Assembly (NCBI GenBank): GCA_004552305.1
Contig: SFOX01000028.1
Span: forward strand, 1-22,623
Direction of reading: 5' to 3'
From: Subdoligranulum variabile
GTDB lineage: Bacteria; Bacillota; Clostridia; Oscillospirales; Ruminococcaceae
Length of the DNA stretch: 22,623 nt
In this document: positions 6,342 through 12,741 of the stretch, in pieces
How positions within the stretch are numbered: the stretch's first letter is position 1
Layout of the letters: the number at the start of each line of letters is the position of its first letter
The notes under the pieces: generated by a model
What the model was told of the DNA's origin: nothing
Databases searched by the model: none
Seen by the model: the letters and a program-made list of their open reading frames with translations, nothing else
Made by a program: the position numbers and the translations under genes

Positions 6342-7283
6342 ATGATGAAAATTTACCGCACGCTGGACAAGCAGCTGACCCGCGCGGACGAAATAAACGA
6401 GGGTGTCTGGATCTGCCTGACCGCCCCCACCGAAAACGAGGTGCGGCAGGTGGCGACCACCCTGGACATTGAGCCTGCCGACCTGTTTGCCGCCACCGAC
6501 CCCGAGGAATCCGCCCGCATCAGTCTGGAGGACGGCTACACCTTGATCATTGTGGATATCCCCGTCAAGGTCAGCGATGCCGCCGAGGGGGTGTACACCA
6601 CCATCCCGCTGGGCATTTTGCTGACCCAGCAGCTGATCGTCACGGTGTGCAGCGCCGATACCCCCGTAATTGCCGACTTTGCCGCCTGCCGGGTAAAGGG
6701 CTTTTCGACCCGCAAAAAAATGCGGTTCGTCTACCAGCTGCTGTACCGCGCCGCCACCATGTACCAGCAGGAGCTGCGCCTGATCGACCGCCGCCGTATC
6801 GCCATTGAGAAAAACCTTTCGGGCGATCTGCGCGACAGCGATCTGATGGAGCTGCACGGGCTGGAATCCACGCTGGTCTACTTTGCGACCTCGCTGCGCG
6901 CCAACGCCACCGTGCTGGACCGCCTGACCCGCTACAAGCGGCTGGAGCAGTACCCCGATGACCGCGACCTGCTGGATGATGTCATCGTGGAGATCCGCCA
7001 GGCCATCGAGATGACCGGCATCTACCGCGACGATATCAAAGGTACGCGCGAGCTGTTCAGCTCCATTTTGGACAACCGTATGAACACCGCGATGAAATAC
7101 CTGACCAGCATCACCCTGCTGATGGCAATCCCCACCGTAATCAGCGGCTTGTACGGTATGAACGTCGCCACCGAGGGTATGCCCTTTGCGCGTACTCCTG
7201 CCGGATTTTTCATCATCATTTTGCTTACGCTCATCACCTGCATTTTTGCCGCATGGGTGCTGCATAAAAAACACATGCTGTAA
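6342..7283 (+). CDS. corA: CorA family divalent metal transporter
   Basis: This 313-aa protein follows the CorA plan: a long charged cytoplasmic N-terminal domain rich in helices, then two C-terminal membrane segments (about 248-270 and 286-307). The signature GMN motif (272-274, in LYGMNV) closes the first segment, and a positive tail HKKHML ends the chain. CorA pentamers move Mg2+ (sometimes Co2+ or Ni2+) down the membrane potential, and the GMN loop forms the outer selectivity filter. Two adjacent ATG codons (6342, 6345) are possible starts, and the ribosome binding site is weak. The stop codon overlaps a predicted ECF-type promoter for the downstream sigma factor gene. Confidence 0.93.
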   Translation: MMKIYRTLDKQLTRADEINEGVWICLTAPTENEVRQVATTLDIEPADLFAATDPEESARISLEDGYTLIIVDIPVKVSDAAEGVYTTIPLGILLTQQLIVTVCSADTPVIADFAACRVKGFSTRKKMRFVYQLLYRAATMYQQELRLIDRRRIAIEKNLSGDLRDSDLMELHGLESTLVYFATSLRANATVLDRLTRYKRLEQYPDDRDLLDDVIVEIRQAIEMTGIYRDDIKGTRELFSSILDNRMNTAMKYLTSITLLMAIPTVISGLYGMNVATEGMPFARTPAGFFIIILLTLITCIFAAWVLHKKHML

Positions 7284-7306
7284 CAATCCGGCGCGGATGT
7301 CGTTAT
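7279..7306 (+). promoter_or_regulatory. Candidate ECF-type autoregulatory promoter
   Basis: TGTAAC (7279-7284), exactly 16 bases, then CGTTAT (7301-7306), 25 bases before the sigma factor start. This resembles the AAC / CGT promoters used by many ECF sigma factors, which often control their own operon. It overlaps the corA stop codon. No separate sigma-A promoter was seen in the 47-base gap. Confidence 0.45.
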
Positions 7307-7330
7307 TATAAGTAGCAAGGAGGTTTCTCC

Positions 7331-7891
7331 ATGGACGATCAAGCCATTGTGGCGCTGTATTGGGCGCGCGACGAGCAGGCCATCGGCGAAACGGCAGCCA
7401 AATTCGGCGCGTACTGCCGCAAAATTGCCGACAATATTCTGAACAGCGCCCACGACGCCGAGGAATGTGAAAACGACACATGGCTGGCAGCGTGGAACAG
7501 TATGCCCGACAACCGCCCCGCCCGGCTGGCGCCCTACTTGGGGCGCATCACCCGCAACCTGGCGCTGGACAGGCTGGACGGCAGCCGTGCGCAAAAGCGC
7601 GGCGGCGGGCAGGGCTGTGCCTCGCTGGATGAGCTGGCAGAGTGTCTGGCTGCGCCCGACCGCGTGGAGGATGCCTTTGATGCCGCCGAAACCGGGCGGC
7701 TGATCAGCGATTTTTTGCGCACCCTGCCCGCGCAGACCCGAACGATTTTTCTGCGGCGGTACTGGTACTGCGATGCCACCGCCGACATTGCCGCCCGCTG
7801 CGGCGTGACCGAAACCAAGGTGCGGGTGACCCTGCACCGAACCCGCGGCAAGCTCGCCGCCTACTTACAGGAAAAGGGGGTGTCCTTATGA
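7331..7891 (+). CDS. ECF-type RNA polymerase sigma factor
   Basis: This 186-aa protein has the two-domain build of extracytoplasmic-function sigma factors. Region 2 lies at about 8-80, with AEECENDTWLAAWNSMP and PYLGRITRNLALDRLDGSR. A short linker is followed by region 4 at about 128-180, with LPAQTRTIFLRRYWYC and a helix-turn-helix ending ETKVRVTLHRTRGKLAAYL. It would direct RNA polymerase to a small stress regulon. The start has a strong AAGGAGG site 6-7 bases upstream. The stop overlaps the next gene's ATG (ATGA), so the two products are made together, the usual arrangement for sigma and anti-sigma pairs. Confidence 0.93.
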   Translation: MDDQAIVALYWARDEQAIGETAAKFGAYCRKIADNILNSAHDAEECENDTWLAAWNSMPDNRPARLAPYLGRITRNLALDRLDGSRAQKRGGGQGCASLDELAECLAAPDRVEDAFDAAETGRLISDFLRTLPAQTRTIFLRRYWYCDATADIAARCGVTETKVRVTLHRTRGKLAAYLQEKGVSL

Positions 7892-8397
7892 CCGAGCGTC
7901 AGCTGTTTGAAGCCATCGGCTGTGTGGACGATGACCTGATTTTGCAGGCGGACGCCCCCCTGCGCCGCAAGCCGGCGGTGTATTGGCGCCCGATTGTGTC
8001 GGTGGCGGCCTGCGCCTGCCTTGCCATCGGCATGGCGGGGTTCGGCAGCAAGATGTTCCGCTGCGGCAGTGCCGCCCCCGCCGAAACCGCCATGCTGGAG
8101 GATCGAGGTCTTGAAAGCGCCTACGGCGGCGAGGACGGCGTTTGCGCCGCTGCCCCCGACAATCGACGCGCCGTCTGCATCGACGGGGTTCTCTACTACG
8201 ACACAGGTGCCGTCAGCGACACCGAAACCCGCCGCGCCATCTTCGACGGCGTCATCAGCGGCACAACCGCCGCGGACGAGCTCCCCACCGAGGACGGGCA
8301 GAGCAACTTCGGCACAGGCTACGGCTACCAATTTGCCGCCGACGGCACCGTGGAGGTGGAAATTGACGGCGAGTACGTCATTTTTGCCGCGGAGTAA
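7888..8397 (+). CDS. Probable anti-sigma factor, single-pass membrane protein
   Basis: This 169-aa protein has no recognised domain. It has an acidic N-terminal cytoplasmic stretch (RQLFEAIGCVDDDLILQAD, 4-22), a basic patch, one membrane segment (about 34-52, RPIVSVAACACLAIGMAGF) and an acidic outside domain of about 115 residues. The outside domain contains four cysteines or fewer and ends with beta-strand-like sequence (GTVEVEIDGEYVIF). Its ATGA overlap with the ECF sigma gene and its topology fit a membrane anti-sigma factor that holds the sigma factor until an outside signal releases it. The N-terminus lacks the classic zinc anti-sigma HxxxCxxC motif. The role is inferred from context and topology. 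Confidence 0.65.
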   Translation: MTERQLFEAIGCVDDDLILQADAPLRRKPAVYWRPIVSVAACACLAIGMAGFGSKMFRCGSAAPAETAMLEDRGLESAYGGEDGVCAAAPDNRRAVCIDGVLYYDTGAVSDTETRRAIFDGVISGTTAADELPTEDGQSNFGTGYGYQFAADGTVEVEIDGEYVIFAAE

Positions 8398-8440
8398 GAG
8401 AAGGCATAGTTTGTTAAAAAACCTTTTTCGACAACCTGCC

Positions 8441-8526
8441 GCGCCGCCTTGGCGGCGCTTCTAATTTGTGCGCGAAGCGCACATCCATAATTTTTATCTT
8501 TTATCTTTTATCTATTATCTATTCTC
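8441..8526. repeat. Heptamer-hairpin repeat, right half
   Basis: Two GC-rich hairpins, GCGCCGCC-TT-GGCGGCGC (8441-8458) and TGTGCGC-GAA-GCGCACA (8467-8483), are followed by TCCATAAT. Then come five tandem heptamers at 8492-8526: TTTTATC three times, TATTATC and TATTCTC. It matches the right side of the complete element at 14951-15080, but no left heptamer block is present. Confidence 0.7.
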
Positions 8527-8592
8527 TATTTTGCCCGTTTCCCCGCAAACCACGGCGAAATTGCCCAAAGTCGCAACCGCGCAATTTTTGTC

Positions 8593-8621
8593 TTGCATTG
8601 CCGCCCGCTTTGCCGTACAAT
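8593..8621 (+). promoter_or_regulatory. Promoter of the sugar kinase gene
   Basis: TTGCAT (8593-8598), a 17-base spacer and TACAAT (8616-8621), about 50 bases before the start codon. An AAATTGC / GCAATTT inverted repeat (8558-8564 and 8581-8587) lies just upstream and could be an operator. Confidence 0.7.
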
Positions 8622-8671
8622 AGAAAATGACGAAACGCGGATTTTCCCTGCATGGTACGGAGGAACCTATT

Positions 8672-9760
8672 ATGGAACACGCCAATCCCATTTTGATGCA
8701 CACCACCAGCCCGCAGAAGTTCATCACCATCGGTGAGGTCATGCTGCGCCTGACCCCGCCCAACTACGAAAAGATCCGTATGACCTCCTCGTTTGAGGCA
8801 AGCTACGGCGGCAGCGAGGCAAATATTGCCCTTGCGCTGGCAAACCTTGGCGTAGATTCGACGTTTTTTAGCGTGGTACCCAACAACTCTTTGGGCAAAA
8901 GCGCCGTGCGCTGGCTGCGCTGCAACGACGTACATTGCACGCCGATGATCCTTTCCACCAAGGAGGAAACCCCCAGCCACCGCTTGGGTACCTACTATCT
9001 GGAAACCGGCTACGGCATCCGCCCCAGCAAGGTCATTTACGACCGTATGCACAGCGCGCTGACCGAGTACGACCTGTCCAAGGTCGATCTGGACGCCCTG
9101 TTTGAGGATTTTGATTGGCTGCATCTGTCCGGCATTACCCCGGCACTGAACAAAAATTGCGCAGATTTTATCCTGCGCTGCCTCAAAAAAGCCAAGGAAA
9201 TGGGGCTGACCGTCAGCTTTGACGGCAACTTCCGTTCCAGCCTGTGGACGTGGGAGGAAGCCCGCGACTACTGCACGCAGTGCCTGCCCTATGTGGACGT
9301 GCTGTTCGGCATTGAGCCGTACCACCTGTGGAAAAACGAGGACGACCACACCCAAGGCGACTGGAAGGACGGCGTACCCCTGCAGCCCAGCTATGAGCAG
9401 CAGGACGAGATTTTCCAACGCTTTGTGGAGCGTTATCCCAACATCAAGTGCATCGCCCGCCATGTGCGCTACGCCCATTCCGGCAGCGAAAACAGCCTGA
9501 AGGCTTTCCTGTGGTACGAAGATCACACCTTTGAGAGCAAGCTGTTTACCTTTAATATTCTGGACCGCGTGGGCGGCGGCGACGCCTTTGCCAGCGGCTT
9601 GATCTACGCCATGATGCACGACTACAAGCCGATGGATATGGTCAACTTTGCGGTGGCATCCAGCGCCATCAAGCACACCATCCACGGCGATGCCAACATC
9701 ACCGACGATGTGGACAGCATCCGCAACCTGATGAATATGAACTACGACATCAAGCGCTGA
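8672..9760 (+). CDS. kdgK: PfkB family sugar kinase, probably 2-keto-3-deoxygluconate kinase
   Basis: This 362-aa ribokinase-family protein has the N-terminal PfkB pattern (ITIGEVMLRLTPPN and YGGSEANIALALANLG). The C-terminal ATP-site signature DRVGGGDAFASGLIYA (298-313) contains the catalytic base D304. The N-terminus and the FDGNFRSSLW segment resemble KDG kinases, which make 2-keto-3-deoxy-6-phosphogluconate in uronate and pectin breakdown. The exact sugar cannot be proved from sequence. The ATG at 8672 is preferred over 8627 because CGGAGG lies 8-9 bases before it. No KDPG aldolase or uronate gene is adjacent. The gene has its own promoter and terminator and stands alone. Confidence 0.85.
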   Translation: MEHANPILMHTTSPQKFITIGEVMLRLTPPNYEKIRMTSSFEASYGGSEANIALALANLGVDSTFFSVVPNNSLGKSAVRWLRCNDVHCTPMILSTKEETPSHRLGTYYLETGYGIRPSKVIYDRMHSALTEYDLSKVDLDALFEDFDWLHLSGITPALNKNCADFILRCLKKAKEMGLTVSFDGNFRSSLWTWEEARDYCTQCLPYVDVLFGIEPYHLWKNEDDHTQGDWKDGVPLQPSYEQQDEIFQRFVERYPNIKCIARHVRYAHSGSENSLKAFLWYEDHTFESKLFTFNILDRVGGGDAFASGLIYAMMHDYKPMDMVNFAVASSAIKHTIHGDANITDDVDSIRNLMNMNYDIKR

Positions 9761-9772
9761 CAGCGATCCAGG

Positions 9773-9794
9773 GGGGGCGAAAGCCCCCTTTTTT
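9773..9794 (+). terminator. Terminator of the sugar kinase gene
   Basis: GGGGGC-GAAA-GCCCCC followed by six T, 13 bases after the stop codon. Confidence 0.9.
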
Positions 9795-9797
9795 GCA

Positions 9798-9843
9798 GAT
9801 AAAAGATAATAAATATGGTGGAGTTTGTGCCTGCGGCACAAAC
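9798..9843. repeat. Heptamer-hairpin repeat, left half
   Basis: GATAAAA (9798-9804) and GATAATA (9805-9811) are followed by AATATGGTGG. The hairpin GTTTGTGCC-TGC-GGCACAAAC (9823-9843) comes next. It matches the left side of the element at 14951-15080, and the right heptamer block is absent. Confidence 0.6.
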
Positions 9844-9865
9844 CAAACGCTGCTGCGTTACAACC

Positions 9866-9897
9866 AAAAACTGCCGCCCCGAACAGGGCGGCAGTTT
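9866..9897. terminator. Terminator of the 172-aa minus-strand gene
   Basis: AAACTGCCGCCC (9868-9879) pairs with GGGCGGCAGTTT (9886-9897) around a 6-base loop. On the minus strand the stem runs into TTTTT. It begins 7 bases after the stop of the minus-strand gene. The plus strand also ends in TTTT, so it may work both ways. Confidence 0.85.
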
Positions 9898-9903
9898 TGC
9901 GTT

Positions 9904-10422
9904 TTAAAACAGTTTTTGCTTTTGCGTGGGCTGGGGGTCAAAGGGGGTGTCCTCGTGGTGGCGGCAGATGAACACCTGCTTGGTCTTTTCGGCGGTGGCG
10001 CGCCCGCCGCGCTTGGGTACGGTGTAAAACGTCCGGCTGATATTGTAATACCCGCGCAGATGCTGCACCAGATATTGCGCCACGGCGGGCAGGGCGTCGG
10101 TGTCCTGAATGTTTTCGTAATTGTAGTCGGCGTAGCGGAAGGCAATCTCATCGCTGCCGGCGTACAGCACAATGCCCGCCTCGTCCAGAATGACCTCGCG
10201 GATGATGCTTTGGTGCAGCCCGGCGGTGCCGCATGCGGCCGCCATTTTGGCGGCACGGTCACGCATTTCCAGCGGCACGCTTTGGGGGTCGAGCTTTTCA
10301 ATGCCGCGCTGCCCGATCTCCAGCAGGATATCGCGCATCATACGGCTTTCCAGCAGGGGACGGATGCGCTCACGGGCGCGCACTTCCTCTGTTTTATGTT
10401 GAATGGCTGAAATCAACCCCAT
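9904..10422 (-). CDS. Unrecognised 172-aa protein
   Basis: I do not recognise this family. The start at 10422 is clear: AAGGAGG lies about 9 bases upstream and the protein begins MGLISAIQHKTEEVRARERI. The first half is charged and helical (about 5-75, many Arg, Glu and Lys). The middle has ACGTAGLHQSIIREVILDEAGIVLYAGSDE-type alternating strands, and the end is basic with KRGGRATAEKTKQVF and RHHEDT. There is no signal peptide, membrane segment or metal motif, so it is probably cytoplasmic. It is a single-gene unit with its own extended -10 promoter and terminator. Codon use matches its neighbours, so it is a real resident gene, but no function can be assigned. Confidence 0.8.
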   Translation of the reverse strand: MGLISAIQHKTEEVRARERIRPLLESRMMRDILLEIGQRGIEKLDPQSVPLEMRDRAAKMAAACGTAGLHQSIIREVILDEAGIVLYAGSDEIAFRYADYNYENIQDTDALPAVAQYLVQHLRGYYNISRTFYTVPKRGGRATAEKTKQVFICRHHEDTPFDPQPTQKQKLF

Positions 10423-10456
10423 ATACCGGGCGCCTCCTTGCAGATGATATATACTT

Positions 10457-10486
10457 AGTATACCATACTTCGGCAGAAAAAGACAA
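10457..10486 (-). promoter_or_regulatory. Promoter of the 172-aa gene
   Basis: On the minus strand, TTGTCT (10486-10481), an 18-base spacer and TATACT (10462-10457). A TG one base before the -10 makes it an extended -10 promoter. The start codon is about 35 bases downstream. Confidence 0.7.
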
Positions 10487-10639
10487 GGGGAAATTCGGGG
10501 CGGGGACAACCGCCGACCGGGCATATTTTGCGGTGTTCTGCCCGCACACAGCGGGGCGGCGCAAAATCCGTGCGGCATTTTGGTAAAATGACAAAATCCC
10601 GTAAAAAGCTTTGGCTACAAGGCACAATTCCCGGCGATA

Positions 10640-10765
10640 CACCGCAATTTTTGCAAGATTTATGCCCGGCTCTTGCACGGATTGATGGGGGAAAATTCCA
10701 CACTATGGAACTTTTCTCTATAACCCGCGCAGCGGGAATTGATGCGTTCCGCTGTGCGGAACTTG
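10640..10765. repeat. Cluster of four hairpins in the gap before the phosphofructokinase gene
   Basis: The gap at 10423-10895 has no convincing gene. It holds TGCAAGA/TCTTGCA (10652-10677), an imperfect GAAAATTCC / GGAACTTTTC pair (about 10691-10715), CCCGC-GCA-GCGGG (10724-10736) and GTTCCGC-TGT-GCGGAAC (10746-10762). All lie upstream of the predicted promoter. The stretch is more AT-rich than neighbouring genes. It may be a decayed gene, a repeat or a separate small transcript. Confidence 0.5.
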
Positions 10766-10817
10766 TGGATTTGCCAGGCGGAATCATTCGACAGCAAATT
10801 TTAAGCAACTGCCGCAA

Positions 10818-10846
10818 TGGTCAAAATCTCCCGGGCGTGATACACT
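10818..10846 (+). promoter_or_regulatory. Predicted promoter of the phosphofructokinase gene
   Basis: TGGTCA (10818-10823), a 17-base spacer and TACACT (10841-10846) with an extended TGA just before the -10. The start codon is about 50 bases downstream. The -35 is only fair. Confidence 0.45.
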
Positions 10847-10895
10847 GAAGCTACAAGAAACGTTGGGTGTTGCTTTAGCAACAAGGAGGAAAACT

Positions 10896-12131
10896 ATGGG
10901 TAAAAATGCGATCGTAGGTCAATCCGGCGGTCCCACTTCGGTGATCAATGCCAGCCTTGCGGGCGTGTATGAAAGCTGCAAGCGCCGCGGCGCGGACAAG
11001 GTGTACGGTATGCTGCACGGCGTGGCAGGGCTGCTGGAGCGCCGCACCTGCGTGCTGGACGACAAGCTGAAATCCGCGCTGGACATCGAGCTGCTCAAGC
11101 GCACGCCGTCGAGCTATCTCGGCTCCTGCCGCTACAAGCTGCCCGACTGGCACACCGCCGAGGGCGAGGCGGTCTACCAGCAGTTGTTTGAGATCCTGAA
11201 GGAGCTGGATATCGGCTATTTCTTCTATATCGGCGGTAATGACTCGATGGATACCATCGGCAAGCTGGCGGATTACGGCAGCCACATCGGCAGCGACATC
11301 CGCTTTATGGGCGTGCCTAAGACCATCGACAATGACCTGATGATCACCGACCATACCCCCGGCTACGGCAGTGCTGCCAAGTATATCGGCGTTGTGATGA
11401 AGGAAATCATCCGCGATGCCACGGTGTACGGCACCAAGTACGTTACCATTGTGGAAATTATGGGACGCAACGCCGGCTGGCTGACCGCCGCTGCCGCCCT
11501 TGCCAAGGCGGAGGACTGCGAGGGTGTGGATATGATCTGCCTGCCCGAGGTACCCTTTAACGTGGATCACTTTGTGGAAAAGGTCGAGCGTATGCAGAAG
11601 GACAAGCCCAGCATCGTGATCGCCGTGTCCGAGGGCGTCAAGCTTGAGGATGGGCGCTACGTCTGCGAGCTGGCGGACGACGTACACGCGGTGGACGCCT
11701 TCGGTCACAAGGCGCTGACCGGTACGGCGCGCTTTCTTGCCAACACGGTTGCCCGCCGTCTGGACACCAAGACCCGCTGCATCGAGCTTTCGACCCTGCA
11801 GCGCTGCGCCGGTCACCTGACCAGCCGCACCGACATCACCGAGGCGTATCAGGTCGGCGGCGCTGCCGCCAAGGCCGCCTTTGAGGGTCACACCGGCGAG
11901 ATGGTCGCGCTGGATCGCATTTCCAATGCGCCGTACCAGTGCGGCACCAGCCTGCACCCCATCAGCGAGGTCGCCAACCTGGAAAAGAAGGTGCCTTTGG
12001 CGTGGGTCAATGCCGACCACACCGCCATGACCGAGGAGTTTATCGCCTACGCGCTGCCGCTGGTGCAGGCGGAATTGACCCCGATTTACGTCGAGGGGCT
12101 GCCCCACCACATTTACCTGCCGGAAGCGTAA
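10896..12131 (+). CDS. pfp: 6-phosphofructokinase, predicted pyrophosphate-dependent
   Basis: This 411-aa protein of the PFKA family is longer than the 320-aa bacterial ATP enzymes. Motifs are GQSGGPTSVINASL (8-21), GGNDSMDT (113-120), PKTIDND (141-147) and TDHTPGYGSAAKY (151-163). In this family the residue equivalent to E. coli Gly104 is Gly in ATP enzymes and Asp in PPi enzymes, and the residue equivalent to Gly124 is Lys in PPi enzymes. Here they are D116 and K142, so pyrophosphate is the likely phosphoryl donor and the step would be reversible. N115 replaces the Asp usually found at that position. An AAGGAGGA site precedes ATG 10896 by 5-6 bases, which rules out the upstream ATG at 10863. 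A strong terminator follows. Confidence 0.92.
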   Translation: MGKNAIVGQSGGPTSVINASLAGVYESCKRRGADKVYGMLHGVAGLLERRTCVLDDKLKSALDIELLKRTPSSYLGSCRYKLPDWHTAEGEAVYQQLFEILKELDIGYFFYIGGNDSMDTIGKLADYGSHIGSDIRFMGVPKTIDNDLMITDHTPGYGSAAKYIGVVMKEIIRDATVYGTKYVTIVEIMGRNAGWLTAAAALAKAEDCEGVDMICLPEVPFNVDHFVEKVERMQKDKPSIVIAVSEGVKLEDGRYVCELADDVHAVDAFGHKALTGTARFLANTVARRLDTKTRCIELSTLQRCAGHLTSRTDITEAYQVGGAAAKAAFEGHTGEMVALDRISNAPYQCGTSLHPISEVANLEKKVPLAWVNADHTAMTEEFIAYALPLVQAELTPIYVEGLPHHIYLPEA

Positions 12132-12164
12132 GGCAGACGACAAAGCTTACAAAGGATAGGAAGA

Positions 12165-12197
12165 AGTGCCGCCCCGTGACCGGGGCGGCACTTTTTG
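12165..12197 (+). terminator. Terminator of the phosphofructokinase gene
   Basis: AGTGCCGCCCCG / CGGGGCGGCACT, a 12-bp perfect stem with a TGAC loop, then TTTTT. Confidence 0.93.
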
Positions 12198-12243
12198 TTT
12201 GTTAAAAAAAGTTTTTTGGGCTGGAAAATGTAAGCGATGCGCA

Positions 12244-12305
12244 GAATTTAGAGTTAAGAGTTTAGAGTTAAGAGTTTAGATAAGGTGTGTCCGCTAAGCG
12301 GACAC
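12244..12305. repeat. Heptamer-hairpin repeat, left half (GAGTTTA type)
   Basis: Tandem heptamers GAATTTA, GAGTTAA, GAGTTTA, GAGTTAA, GAGTTTA and GATAAGG occupy 12244-12285. The hairpin GTGTCCGC-TAA-GCGGACAC (12287-12305) follows. The layout equals the left side of the element at 20291-20414. Confidence 0.7.
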
Positions 12306-12354
12306 GTCAAACTGTTGATAAACGCAACGGGAATATTGCGAACCTTCGGCAGGT

Positions 12355-12580
12355 TTGTAGGGAACGGTCTTGACCGTTCCGTGCAGTCTAGCCGATGTTA
12401 CGATATATCGCGAGAACGCGCGCCGTTCGGCGCGATTTTATGCGCTGCGCGCAGCCAGCGGTACGGCGCGGTCACTGCGCCCGCAGGCGCGTTTCGGAGC
12501 GCAACCGCCGCACAGCGGCGGCTCTTGGCGCGGAGATAGACACGCGCCCTACATTACCACCCGAAAAAGGGCTTTTTCGA
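12355..12580. repeat. Mosaic of palindromic repeats bounded by GTAGGG / CCCTAC
   Basis: GTAGGG (12357-12362) and CCCTAC (12548-12553) bracket a run of palindromes. They are GGAACGGTC-TT-GACCGTTCC (12361-12380), CGATATATCG (12401-12410), CGCGCCG-TT-CGGCGCG (12419-12434), GCTGCGCGCAGC (12444-12455) and CCGCCGC-ACA-GCGGCGG (12505-12521). Just outside is CGAAAAA-GGGC-TTTTTCG (12562-12579). Open frames here are short, lack ribosome binding sites and follow the GC of the hairpins, so the region is noncoding. Confidence 0.65.
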
Positions 12581-12684
12581 CAAACTGAGCCCCCAAGAGA
12601 GGAAGTCATATCGGTGCTTCACTCTAAAAAACTATACAAAACGTATAACTACCCCTAAAATTATACAAAAAGTCCCTAACTTAA

Positions 12685-12738
12685 ATAAAGCCCCCGAAAA
12701 TCGGGAGCTTTTATACAAAATGTTGAAGTTTCGGGGGC
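12685..12738 (-). terminator. Terminator of the dut-maf-mreB cluster, with an alternative stem
   Basis: On the minus strand, AGCTCCCGA pairs with TCGGGGGCT (12709-12689, one G-T pair) and is followed by TTTATTT, a normal terminator after mreB. The 3' half can instead pair perfectly with GCCCCCGAAA at 12738-12729, which lies just after the mreB stop. The two structures cannot form together. Confidence 0.75.
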
Positions 12739-12741
12739 GTT

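Noticed and set aside
10588..10848. 86-codon plus-strand frame before the phosphofructokinase gene
   Set aside because: It has no ribosome binding site, AT-rich wobble bases unlike neighbours, and is built from hairpin arms. Kept only as a possible gene remnant.
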